Positions 8,823-17,320 of a stretch of DNA of 39,621 nucleotides are shown here, one piece after another. Each line of letters starts with the position of its first letter. Within the stretch, counting starts at the first letter, position 1. The stretch covers positions 1 through 39,621 of the forward strand of contig CAMDGH010000016.1 in assembly GCA_945897755.1 (NCBI GenBank). The letters are read 5' to 3'. The notes beneath the pieces were generated by a model that had not been told where the DNA came from, searched no databases, and saw only the letters and a program-made list of their open reading frames with translations. The stretch is from Chryseobacterium gleum. GTDB lineage: Bacteria > Bacteroidota > Bacteroidia > Flavobacteriales_D > Crocinitomicaceae. The position numbers were made by a program, and so were the translations under genes.

Positions 8823-8830
8823 CAAATTTA
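8823..8830 (-). promoter_or_regulatory. -7 promoter element (TAAATTTG) for the amidotransferase gene
   Basis: An exact match to TAnnTTTG on the minus strand ends 14 nt before the ATG at 8808, giving a short predicted leader. No convincing -33 TTG at the usual distance. Its presence downstream of the ORF's earliest possible start supports the start at 8808. Confidence 0.4.
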
Positions 8831-8948
8831 ACTGATTCGAGTATAATCGATCTATATTTGTTACTAACTCGTCCAATTGTCAATAACTTTTTGCGTTGTA
8901 AACTTCTTAAATACGATTCTTAGCTCTCCATGATTTAGTATTAATCGT

Positions 8949-9749
8949 CTACTTCGAGAAAACAAGTTGTTTATAATTCATTCCCAATTCCATAATCGAC
9001 TTATCATTGGATACTTTCTTACTCGCAACTGATGAGTCCGAGGAGAAATGAGGAATAAGGATTCCTAAACTCAAACAAGCATTTTCATAATAAGATGCTT
9101 TAGTCGGATGATCTGAGCAGCACCCATTGTAAATGGTATCCCATTTGTCTTGTACAATAATCTTTTCAATCAATTGAATACAATCGTCTATGTGGATTAA
9201 GTTTACGGGTTGATTGCCATTTGAAAGGTCTTTCTTACCCGAAAGATAGTGCGCAGGATGTCTGTCAAGTCCGATCAATCCAGCGAACCGTATAATTGTT
9301 AATCTTTCGCCTAAAAGTGATTGCATTTTCTTTTCAGCTAATGCAAGATGAAGAGAGCCTTTTATTAAATCTGAGTATGGCGTATCTTCTTTTGCAAGGA
9401 ATAGGTAATTTGGATAAATACCCGAAGAACTAATAAAGATAAGACGACATTCTTCTTTCTGTAAAAAAGACAATGCAGAAGCACACACGAGCGCATAAGC
9501 ATCTGGGATTAACACCTTACCTGGTGGGATATTTATTAAAACATGAGTGCATCCCGAAAAACAATGAGTAAGTTCCCTTAAATCAGATTCAGTCTCAGAA
9601 TCCCAAATTGCTACTTGAAACCCGAGCGATTCCAATAGTGTCTTTTTATGTGGTGATCTGGTAGTACCGACAACAGTTATTGAACGTTCTAAAAAATAGC
9701 AGCCAACGGCTCTACCCAGCCAGCCCAAACCCACAATGCCTAGCTTCAA
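8949..9749 (-). CDS. NAD(P)-binding SDR-family protein (YeeZ-like)
   Basis: The 266-aa protein begins directly with a Rossmann strand and glycine motif (KLGIVGLGWLGRAVG), then GTTRS, a mid-protein NIPPG and the SSSGIYPN segment that places the SDR-type Ser/Tyr region. This is the layout of YeeZ-like extended SDR proteins, whose substrates are mostly unknown. The start codon is TTG at 9749, in a TTGA overlap with the ppk1 stop (TGA at 9748-9746). Because the first strand of the fold begins at residue 2, this start is well supported. Translation is probably coupled to ppk1. I cannot assign a substrate; no sugar-nucleotide genes are nearby. Confidence 0.78.
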   Translation of the reverse strand: MKLGIVGLGWLGRAVGCYFLERSITVVGTTRSPHKKTLLESLGFQVAIWDSETESDLRELTHCFSGCTHVLINIPPGKVLIPDAYALVCASALSFLQKEECRLIFISSSGIYPNYLFLAKEDTPYSDLIKGSLHLALAEKKMQSLLGERLTIIRFAGLIGLDRHPAHYLSGKKDLSNGNQPVNLIHIDDCIQLIEKIIVQDKWDTIYNGCCSDHPTKASYYENACLSLGILIPHFSSDSSVASKKVSNDKSIMELGMNYKQLVFSK

Positions 9750-11788
9750 GAAGGGTTGATTTTTGATTTATAATAATCGTATAATAATGTTTGAGATCGA
9801 ATAGGGGCTTCAGATGGAAAGTGATTGTATTTATTCTTCAGTTTTTTGTCAACAATACGTGACTTTTGATTGTCAGACCATTGCGTATCAAAGATAACTT
9901 GGATTTCTTCCTGATGACGCACTTCATAGATTGGTACACCTACCTCAATCCGTTTGTCCAGATTACGTTCCATTAAATCAGCCGATGTGATGTAATATAG
10001 AGGATTACCATTATTTTCGAAAATAAAGAACCGAGCATGTTCTAAAAACCGATCTATGATACTGATTACTTGAATGTTTTCACTTAACCCTTTAATTCCT
10101 GGCACCAGTGAACAAACTCCCCTAACAATCAATTTAACATCAACACCAGCATTACTTGCTTGATAAAACTTCTCGATCATTTTGTGGTCCACAAGATTGT
10201 TTATTTTGATGCAAATTCCAGATTTAATCCCTTTTTTAGCGTTTTTTATCTCTTCTTGGATTAATTCCGTTAATTTTTTACGGTTATTGAATGGTGAAAC
10301 GAGTAAATTTCGATAAACACCTCTTTCAATATTATTTTCCATCAACTTAAATATTTTTTTCACCTCTTGACAAATAGCAGGATTAGAAGTAAACAATCCA
10401 ATATCAGAATAAATTTTAGCAGAACGTTCATTAAAATTTCCAGTACCCAAAAAGCTAATTATTTTTTCTTGGCCCTTTACCAGCTTGGTGATTTTAATCA
10501 ATTTTGAATGAACCTTTAAGCCATGTATCCCATAAATTACCTTCGCTCCTTGTTCCTTCATACGTTCAGACCAATACAAGTTGTTTTCTTCATCAAAGCG
10601 GGCTTGAAGTTCAAAAATAACGACAACATTTTTTCCATTACTGACAGCATTCAATAAGGCATTCATGATTTGTGAATTATGAGCAACGCGATACACATTG
10701 ATTTTAATTGACTTTACTGAAGGGTCTATCGCCGCCTCTCTAATGGTATCTACAACGTAATCAAATTTTTGGTAAGGAAAATGAAGCATAACATCTTTTT
10801 CTAAAAAAGTCGTTAAATAGCTTTTGCTTTGCACTAAGTCTGGATGATCTAATGGAGCTAATTTATTGAAAATCAGAGAAGATTTTCCGAAATTAGGAAA
10901 AGAAGAAAAGTCTTTAAAATTATGGTATCTCCCACCAGGGATAGCATTCAACCCCGATTTTAAATTTAATGACTTCAATAAATAATTCTTTAAATCTGAT
11001 GGCATGGTAGTATCGTAGACAAAACGAACAGGCTCTCCTTTTTTCCTGTTTTGTAAGCTAATTTCCATTTTTTCAATCAAAGAAGTAGACAAATCATCGT
11101 CTAAATTTAATTCAGCATCACGCGTAAATTTAAACGTATAAGCCCTTATTTCGCTCACGTTTAAAGTTGAAAAAATAGAATCTAAATTTAAACGAATAAT
11201 GTCATCTGTTAAAATAAAATAAGATTTGTTATCTTCTTCCATTTTATAAAAACGAGGGTAATTAGAAGGTATTTGAATAAGCGCAAAATAATTTTTTTTT
11301 ATTCCATGTTTTCTTAGGAGTACGGCTAAATAAATGTTTTTGTCCCTGAGTTTAGGAAAGGGATGTTTTGAATCTAATAAAATAGGAACAATTTCATGTT
11401 TCAGCTCATCGTGGAAATAGCGCATTAATTCTTCCTTATGAGTAGGAATTAAATTGTTTTCCGTAAGTTGATAAATCCCTTCTTTTTCTAACTCAACAAT
11501 AATTTCCTTATAACAGGCTTCAAAACGTTTTTGTTGAATTAAAACTTCCTCTCTTATGTCTTCTAGTAATTGTGATGCTGTACCTGAATATCCTTGGATT
11601 GTATTTCTTTTAATCGATATGATACGTTTAATATTAGCTACTCGAACTCTGAAAAATTCATCCATATTATTTGAGTAAATCCCTAAAAACCGCATTCTTT
11701 CAACCAAAGGAATTGATTGATCAGACGCTTCTTGAAGGACACGCGCGTTAAAAGATAGCCAACTTAATTCTCTATTAATTAATTCCAT
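9746..11788 (-). CDS. ppk1: polyphosphate kinase 1
   Basis: From the ATG at 11788 (680 aa) the protein starts with the family hallmark MELINRELSWLSFNARVL. It contains NNMDEFFRVRVA, the catalytic HGLKVHSK with the phosphorylated His at about residue 427 (the counterpart of E. coli His435), the second-site EHARFFIF, and the C-terminal SADLMERNLDKRIEVGVP. Length and motif order match full-length PPK1. It makes polyphosphate reversibly from ATP at the inner membrane or in the cytoplasm. The earlier in-frame start (11800) would add only four residues and overlap the -7 region. A consensus promoter lies immediately upstream; the SDR gene follows in the same transcript. Confidence 0.96.
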   Translation of the reverse strand: MELINRELSWLSFNARVLQEASDQSIPLVERMRFLGIYSNNMDEFFRVRVANIKRIISIKRNTIQGYSGTASQLLEDIREEVLIQQKRFEACYKEIIVELEKEGIYQLTENNLIPTHKEELMRYFHDELKHEIVPILLDSKHPFPKLRDKNIYLAVLLRKHGIKKNYFALIQIPSNYPRFYKMEEDNKSYFILTDDIIRLNLDSIFSTLNVSEIRAYTFKFTRDAELNLDDDLSTSLIEKMEISLQNRKKGEPVRFVYDTTMPSDLKNYLLKSLNLKSGLNAIPGGRYHNFKDFSSFPNFGKSSLIFNKLAPLDHPDLVQSKSYLTTFLEKDVMLHFPYQKFDYVVDTIREAAIDPSVKSIKINVYRVAHNSQIMNALLNAVSNGKNVVVIFELQARFDEENNLYWSERMKEQGAKVIYGIHGLKVHSKLIKITKLVKGQEKIISFLGTGNFNERSAKIYSDIGLFTSNPAICQEVKKIFKLMENNIERGVYRNLLVSPFNNRKKLTELIQEEIKNAKKGIKSGICIKINNLVDHKMIEKFYQASNAGVDVKLIVRGVCSLVPGIKGLSENIQVISIIDRFLEHARFFIFENNGNPLYYITSADLMERNLDKRIEVGVPIYEVRHQEEIQVIFDTQWSDNQKSRIVDKKLKNKYNHFPSEAPIRSQTLLYDYYKSKINPS

Positions 11789-11797
11789 AATATATAA

Positions 11798-11828
11798 CAA
11801 AAATAATGCATTGCATTCAAAGGTACAA
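11798..11828 (-). promoter_or_regulatory. ppk1 promoter (TTG - 20 nt - TATTTTTG)
   Basis: On the minus strand, TTG (11828-11826), a 20-nt spacer and TATTTTTG (11805-11798) match the Bacteroidetes promoter consensus fully. Nine nucleotides separate the -7 element from the ATG at 11788, so the predicted leader is only a few nucleotides long. Confidence 0.5.
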
Positions 11829-12069
11829 GTTGAATATTACCTATGTATTAAGCAATAAAATGAGTCTGCCTAATGAATAAAGTAGAGGCGTTAATAAAAA
11901 TACGTAAAAGTTATTTTATGAGGTGTAAAAATCAACTATGTTCTTTGACTTGGTATATGACAGCCAAAATCTTAAGCTAAAATGAAACAAAAAACAATCC
12001 TATTTCTAAGCGATAAAGATTATTAATTTAAAAACGACCTAACAAATAACCCAAAAAGAATAAAATGAT
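11829..12069. other. AT-rich intergenic region between divergent ppk1 and coaE
   Basis: The whole space between the two starts is 303 nt. Apart from the ppk1 promoter at its left end and the coaE -7 element at its right end, I see no coding frame, hairpin or repeat. Confidence 0.5.
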
Positions 12070-12077
12070 TAAATTTG
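12070..12077 (+). promoter_or_regulatory. -7 promoter element (TAAATTTG) for coaE
   Basis: Exact TAnnTTTG match ending 14 nt before the coaE ATG. No TTG at the expected upstream distance, so this is a half-match. Confidence 0.35.
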
Positions 12078-12091
12078 ATTAAAGCACTAAA

Positions 12092-12673
12092 ATGAAAAAA
12101 ATAGGTATAACAGGTGGAATTGGCTCTGGAAAAACCTTTGTATGTAAACTGATTGAAAAAATGAGTTACCCTGTATTTTATTCAGATTTAGAAGCAAAAA
12201 AGGTCATGGAATTTAATCCCAAACTTAAACATGCTATTATTGAATTAGTTGGAATAAAAGCATATGAAAATGAAATGCTAAACAAATCATTTATTGCGAA
12301 TGCGATCTTTTCCAATAAAACACTTAGAAAGGAGTTAAATGCACTTGTTCACCCGTATGTATTTGAAACATTTGAAAACTGGTGCATAAATCAAAAGAGT
12401 GATATTGTATTTAACGAATCTGCATTATTAATTGAAACAGGCTCATACATGAGGTTTGATGGAACGATTTTAATCTATGCTTCAAATAAATTAAAAATAC
12501 AACGAATCCAAGAAAGAGACCATTTATCAAAAGAAGAAGTTCAACTCAGAATTCAAAGCCAATTATCAGATAAAGATAAATTTGAAAAAGTAACTTACAC
12601 AATTGAAAATAATGAAAAAAAGCTACTCATCCCTCAATTAAACGCGATCATTGAACAAATCAAAATGATTTAA
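12092..12673 (+). CDS. coaE: dephospho-CoA kinase
   Basis: The 193-aa product has the CoaE P-loop GITGGIGSGKT at residues 5-15, the acceptor-site YSDLEAKKVM soon after, and a lid region with IQRIQERD. The length matches the family (about 195-205). It phosphorylates the ribose 3'-OH of dephospho-CoA, the last step of coenzyme A synthesis, in the cytoplasm. The gene ends in a 4-bp overlap with the end of the convergent membrane-protein gene, leaving no room for a separate terminator between them. Confidence 0.95.
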   Translation: MKKIGITGGIGSGKTFVCKLIEKMSYPVFYSDLEAKKVMEFNPKLKHAIIELVGIKAYENEMLNKSFIANAIFSNKTLRKELNALVHPYVFETFENWCINQKSDIVFNESALLIETGSYMRFDGTILIYASNKLKIQRIQERDHLSKEEVQLRIQSQLSDKDKFEKVTYTIENNEKKLLIPQLNAIIEQIKMI

Positions 12674-13332
12674 TCATCGCTTACATCTTCAAAATCATCA
12701 AATTTGTTGGGGTTACCAGTAGAATTAGTAACATTTAATTTTGTAGTTACAAAGGGTTTACCAGATAGTAAAAACGAAATCGTATTCACAAACTTGCTAA
12801 TAAAACCTAACAAAACAAAAAAACCGATTATGTTAAAAACAAATCCAAAAATGGGAGTGGATTGAATAGATAAAATACTATCGTAAAACCAATTACTGAC
12901 GGGATTGTGCGCAAAATAGGGATAAAAGCCTAAAAAAATAAATACGCAAGCAGTAAAAAAAATAAGTGCAATTTCTGCAAATAAATTAAATTCAATTTTT
13001 AAAAAAGAAAACTGATCTTGAACTCCTTGCATCATAGAAAGACGATTTTGTCTTTTTTGGAGTTTACCAACGATATAAAGCAGTAAAACAAGTGCTCCTA
13101 TTGTTAATTCAAAGGGTTCTATTTGAGATGAAGATTGTTGTTTTAGACAAAATAAAAAAGTAACATCAACCAAAAAGAAATATTGTAAAAATCGAATCGC
13201 ATAGGATTCAACACCGCTTTTTTTGACCTTACTTCCTCTAATTAGCATAAAAATCAACCGGAATATACCCCAGATAAACTCAAATACTGCAAAAAGAACG
13301 CCTAAACGAAAAAGTAATTGTAATAATTTCAC
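12670..13332 (-). CDS. multi-pass membrane protein of unknown function
   Basis: The 220-aa protein has about five hydrophobic segments (roughly residues 5-31, 46-63, 74-90, 116-140 and 158-188) and a polar acidic C-terminal tail ending DDFEDVSDD. I do not recognise a family. The start appears to be GTG at 13332: no ATG lies before the first hydrophobic segment, and the first downstream Met is inside it. It is divergent from the S46 peptidase gene and convergent, with overlapping stop codons, with coaE. Confidence 0.65.
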   Translation of the reverse strand: MKLLQLLFRLGVLFAVFEFIWGIFRLIFMLIRGSKVKKSGVESYAIRFLQYFFLVDVTFLFCLKQQSSSQIEPFELTIGALVLLLYIVGKLQKRQNRLSMMQGVQDQFSFLKIEFNLFAEIALIFFTACVFIFLGFYPYFAHNPVSNWFYDSILSIQSTPIFGFVFNIIGFFVLLGFISKFVNTISFLLSGKPFVTTKLNVTNSTGNPNKFDDFEDVSDD

Positions 13333-13394
13333 AACACAAATTTGCGAAATATTTTATCCTTTTGCAATCCTAGAAAGAGTAATAAATAAATTAA

Positions 13395-13402
13395 TATCTT
13401 TG
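13395..13402 (+). promoter_or_regulatory. -7 promoter element (TATCTTTG) for the S46 peptidase gene
   Basis: Exact TAnnTTTG match ending 26 nt before the ATG at 13429. No clear upstream TTG at the consensus distance. Confidence 0.35.
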
Positions 13403-13428
13403 ACAGAGTAACTCGTTAAAAATATTTT

Positions 13429-15564
13429 ATGAAAAAGTACATATTATTATGTTGCATAGTGAGCTCCACTTTTTTAATGAAAGCAGAAGAAGGAATGTTG
13501 ATTCCCTCATTGATTGCTGCATTTCAATCTGACATGAAAGCCGCTGGAATGAAATTAAGTGCTGAACAAATTTATAGTATCAACAACTCCAGTTTAAAAG
13601 ATGCTATACTTCAATTTGGAGGAGGTTGTACAGCTGAAATCATATCAAAACAGGGCTTAATATTAACCAATCACCATTGTGGTTATTACAATATACAACA
13701 ACATTCGTCCTTAGAAAATGATTATCTAAAGAATGGATTTTGGGCCAAAAGTCAAGCGCAAGAATTGCCAAACCAAGGATTAACAGCCACTCGCATTGTT
13801 CGCATTGATGATGTTACCAAAGAAGTTTTATTTGGAACGGAAGGTTTAACCAAAGAAGCTAAATTAGCTAAAATGACAGCAAATATCAAACAACTAACAT
13901 CAGATAAAACTACAAACACACACTACAAATACGAAATACAAGATTTTGATTATGGAAATAGCTTTTACGCTATGACAAGTGAACTTTTTCTTGACGTTAG
14001 ACTAGTGGGAACTCCACCAAATTCAATTGGAAAATTTGGAGGAGATACAGACAATTGGGTATGGCCAAGGCATACAGGTGATTTTTCAGTATTTCGAATC
14101 TATACTGGACCCGACAATAAACCAGCACCCTATTCAACAGGTAACATTCCATACACTCCCATACATAGTTTAATTATTGATGCAGGTAAAAAACAAAAAG
14201 GTGATTTTACTATGGTCTATGGATTTCCTGGACAAACAGAACAGCATTTAGTTTCTGGTCAACTAAATTACATCATAGAAAAAGAACGAACTGCTCGTAT
14301 ATCAATCCGAAACAAAGTATTGACCGTAATCGATTCTGAAATGAGAACGAGTGATAAAATCAGAATTAAATATGCTGCAAAACAAGCTAGCATCGCAAAT
14401 TCATACAAAAAATGGATTGGTCAAGTGCAAGGATTAAAAGAATTACATGCCGTAGAGGTTAAAAAATCGAGTGAATTACGTTACACAAACACAGCGCGAA
14501 CAAACCCTAATTGGAACCAAAAATATGGATCTGTAGTTGATGAGATGAATGCATTAACAGAAAAATATAAATACTACGATTATTCAAATTCAATTTTTAT
14601 GGAATACCTAAACATAGGTGCAGAATTTTATAAAAATATGCGCGTAATTGATGATTTAGTGACAAACTATGATTTATATGAGCAAAAAAAGGAAATGCCT
14701 GAAAAAGTAAAAAAAATCAAAGCTTCACTCGATAAATTCTTTAAAGATTATGATAAACATACGGATCAATTGATTTTCAATGCAGTACACGATGATTTTA
14801 TTAGACTTATCCCAGATTCATTAATACCTTCAGAAATAAAGGAATTAAACACATTAGAATGGTCTAAATTAATATACACTAAATCTATATTTGTAGAAAA
14901 AGAGAAAATTAAAAAAGCACTCTCAAATTTAACTAGAAAAAAATTAAAGAAACTAACTGCTGACCCAGCTTTCAAACTATACAAAGCACTAATTTCATCA
15001 TATAGAGCAACCATTCTTCCTAAAGAACTCATTTTCCAAGAAACAATGGAAGAACTACTGAAAGTATATGTTGAGGGAAAATGCATCATGTTTCCAAATG
15101 AAAAGCATTGGCCAGACGCAAACAGTACACTAAGATTAACCTATGGTAAACTAGAAGGTTCGGCTCCAAAAGATGGAATGAACTACGGAGAACATACTAA
15201 TATAGATGGGATTATTGAAAAAAATAAAACAGGGAACCCTGATTTTGAATTACTACCAAGAATGATCGAATTGCATAAAAACAAAGTATATGGATCATAC
15301 GCACAAGATGGAGAGCTATGGGTGTGTTACACCGCATCAAACCATACTACGGGAGGTAATTCTGGTTCACCGGTATTGAATGAAAATGGAGAATTAATCG
15401 GAATTAACTTTGATAGGACATGGGAGAGTACAATGAGCGATTACATGTTTGATCCTTCAAGATGTAGAAATGTCGTATGTGATATCAGATATGTACTTTG
15501 GGTAATCGATATTTATTCAGGAGCAAATCACCTTATTAAAGAACTGGAAATCTCAAAAAACTAA
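13429..15564 (+). CDS. dpp11: S46 family dipeptidyl-peptidase, DPP11 type
   Basis: The 711-aa product starts with a signal peptide (about residues 1-19). Its catalytic triad is visible: His83 in TNHHCGYY, an Asp in the block GGDTDNWVWPRHTGDF (probably Asp218) and Ser645 in GGNSGSP. The length matches S46 enzymes (about 710-720). Exactly 18 residues after the Ser, in GINFDRTWE, stands Arg663, the equivalent of Arg673 that gives Porphyromonas DPP11 its Asp/Glu preference; DPP7 has Gly there. I therefore infer release of X-Asp/X-Glu dipeptides from peptides in the periplasm, supporting amino-acid nutrition. It overlaps by 4 bp with the end of the convergent membrane-protein gene. Confidence 0.9.
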   Translation: MKKYILLCCIVSSTFLMKAEEGMLIPSLIAAFQSDMKAAGMKLSAEQIYSINNSSLKDAILQFGGGCTAEIISKQGLILTNHHCGYYNIQQHSSLENDYLKNGFWAKSQAQELPNQGLTATRIVRIDDVTKEVLFGTEGLTKEAKLAKMTANIKQLTSDKTTNTHYKYEIQDFDYGNSFYAMTSELFLDVRLVGTPPNSIGKFGGDTDNWVWPRHTGDFSVFRIYTGPDNKPAPYSTGNIPYTPIHSLIIDAGKKQKGDFTMVYGFPGQTEQHLVSGQLNYIIEKERTARISIRNKVLTVIDSEMRTSDKIRIKYAAKQASIANSYKKWIGQVQGLKELHAVEVKKSSELRYTNTARTNPNWNQKYGSVVDEMNALTEKYKYYDYSNSIFMEYLNIGAEFYKNMRVIDDLVTNYDLYEQKKEMPEKVKKIKASLDKFFKDYDKHTDQLIFNAVHDDFIRLIPDSLIPSEIKELNTLEWSKLIYTKSIFVEKEKIKKALSNLTRKKLKKLTADPAFKLYKALISSYRATILPKELIFQETMEELLKVYVEGKCIMFPNEKHWPDANSTLRLTYGKLEGSAPKDGMNYGEHTNIDGIIEKNKTGNPDFELLPRMIELHKNKVYGSYAQDGELWVCYTASNHTTGGNSGSPVLNENGELIGINFDRTWESTMSDYMFDPSRCRNVVCDIRYVLWVIDIYSGANHLIKELEISKN

Positions 15565-16970
15565 TTAGTACTAACAATTTTTCCTTTCATTTTTAAAAGT
15601 TTTTCATACCCTGTATTTACAAAGTAATTTGGATCAGACCTTATATCATAAACAAAAATAGATGCTGGTCTGTCAGATAAAGTATCCAACTTATATACTG
15701 AAAACTTATTTTTATCAAAGGTACTTAAAGTACTATACCGTTTATTTAAACTAAGGTTAAATGAATTTGATTTCCCACTCAATATATCCAACCAAGCGAT
15801 ACGAGAATTACCGAACAAAACACCAATAATTATCAAGCAGCTGTACACTAAATTACGCGGAATTCTATCAAAAAAAGAACTGGAATTTAAGGTGTAAAAG
15901 TTAAGCCAACACGTTAGATTAATAAACCAAAAAAGAATAAAAAAACCATATCCAAAGTTAACCGTACGATATTGCCCAAGAATCCCTGTATTCCAATACA
16001 AGGGAAAAATAGAGCAAAAAATAATTAGGCACAATAAAAAAAGTGTGAGCCAACGATTCATATAAAAAGAAGCTCTGAAAAGTGAAGAATTGACATTTAA
16101 ATACCTATGCAATTTTAGATACATGAATGAAATAACAAGAAAAAAACCATTGCAAAACCATAAATAAACAAATCTAACACATTGCATGAGAGACATCAAA
16201 ATAGAGTGACCTAAGCGGTGAGATTTCCCAATAAAATAAGATTCACGCAGTGTATTACCCGGGGAGAAATAAACAAAACAAGAAAAAAACAGCGCAAAGA
16301 AACACAAAGACAGTAAAATAGGTGAAGAAATAAAAGAAACTTTCTTATTTATAAAAAAGAGAACAAATAATAAAATAAGGACATATAACATCGCAATTTC
16401 ATTAGATCCAATAATAAAAAACAATAAAAAATGGAGTAAGAAAAGATGAAAATACGTGTTTAAAACAAAGCTGTTTAATCTAAACAGGTTTAATAAATAA
16501 CAAAAAAAACAAAAGAAAAAAAATGCTAATTGATATGTAACAACTCCAGTATACCAATATAGACCTTCAGATAAAGAACTCAATTGGAAAACATACATAA
16601 AATAAAGTAATGCTGAAAAAACGATTATTTTTCGACGTGAAAATAAATTCTTTAAAAAAATAGAAATAAATAAATAAAAACTAAAAAAATTACAAATGAA
16701 AAGAAAAAAAAGGATGGTACGGTATAGTATAATGCCATATACAAAGCCAAAACGAATGGGGTTAATCATCACGAAAAAATTAGACAAATAACGACCGTTC
16801 CATGTCTTATACTCCAAAGCATAGGCAAGCCAAAAATCTGGCTTTAAACCCAATGCAGCATAAGTCAGATCGTCTCCAATTGGATGAATAAAAAGAAATG
16901 ATAAAACAAAGGGGAAATAGCAAAAAACCATTCCCCCAATAATAAATCGTTTATTGAAATTAAATCCCAT
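15561..16970 (-). CDS. polytopic membrane protein, DUF6056-like
   Basis: The 469-aa protein has roughly ten or more hydrophobic segments through to about residue 400 and a short C-terminal non-membrane part. After the first segment come IGDDLTYAALG and then WNGRYLSNFF, the paired DD and W-x-GRY motifs I associate with DUF6056-type proteins, which resemble lipid-linked-sugar glycosyltransferases (GT-C). Family assignment is from memory and not certain. It starts 3 nt after the gldC stop, so it is probably cotranscribed with gldB and gldC. Its stop overlaps that of the convergent peptidase gene. Confidence 0.65.
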   Translation of the reverse strand: MGFNFNKRFIIGGMVFCYFPFVLSFLFIHPIGDDLTYAALGLKPDFWLAYALEYKTWNGRYLSNFFVMINPIRFGFVYGIILYRTILFFLFICNFFSFYLFISIFLKNLFSRRKIIVFSALLYFMYVFQLSSLSEGLYWYTGVVTYQLAFFFFCFFCYLLNLFRLNSFVLNTYFHLFLLHFLLFFIIGSNEIAMLYVLILLFVLFFINKKVSFISSPILLSLCFFALFFSCFVYFSPGNTLRESYFIGKSHRLGHSILMSLMQCVRFVYLWFCNGFFLVISFMYLKLHRYLNVNSSLFRASFYMNRWLTLFLLCLIIFCSIFPLYWNTGILGQYRTVNFGYGFFILFWFINLTCWLNFYTLNSSSFFDRIPRNLVYSCLIIIGVLFGNSRIAWLDILSGKSNSFNLSLNKRYSTLSTFDKNKFSVYKLDTLSDRPASIFVYDIRSDPNYFVNTGYEKLLKMKGKIVSTN

Positions 16971-16973
16971 ATA

Positions 16974-17318
16974 TTATTCAGGCAAAATATCCATCTTTTC
17001 AGCAAAATGATAACAATAATCTCTTAAATCTTCTGAAATTAATGTTTCACCAGTAGCTTTTTCAAACGTATCTGCCATCGTTAATAATGTTTGATGGAAA
17101 AATTGTTTCATTTCAGAGATCGTCATTTCATCCGTCCAAAGATCAATTTTCAATGTTTGTTTCTCTTTTTCATCCCATAAAGCAAGAAACATTGCTTTTG
17201 TTGGTGCATCAGAAACATTACCATCAGAAGCACTCCATTTCATTTTTAAAGGAACATTATTTTCATTTAATGAAACATTTACGTGAATATCAGATGTTTT
17301 TTTGATTTCAGAACTCAT
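16974..17318 (-). CDS. gldC: gliding motility protein GldC
   Basis: The 114-aa soluble protein contains the GldC pattern IHVNVSLNENNVPLKMKW, A-T/S-D-G, then APTKAMFLALWD and a C-terminal ETLISEDLRDYCYHFAEK. There is no signal peptide. In Flavobacterium johnsoniae gldC follows gldB and loss of gldC reduces gliding; the biochemical role is not known. It lies 2 nt after the gldB stop, so the two are surely cotranscribed. Identification rests on both sequence and this conserved pairing. Confidence 0.9.
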   Translation of the reverse strand: MSSEIKKTSDIHVNVSLNENNVPLKMKWSASDGNVSDAPTKAMFLALWDEKEKQTLKIDLWTDEMTISEMKQFFHQTLLTMADTFEKATGETLISEDLRDYCYHFAEKMDILPE

Positions 17319-17320
17319 AA

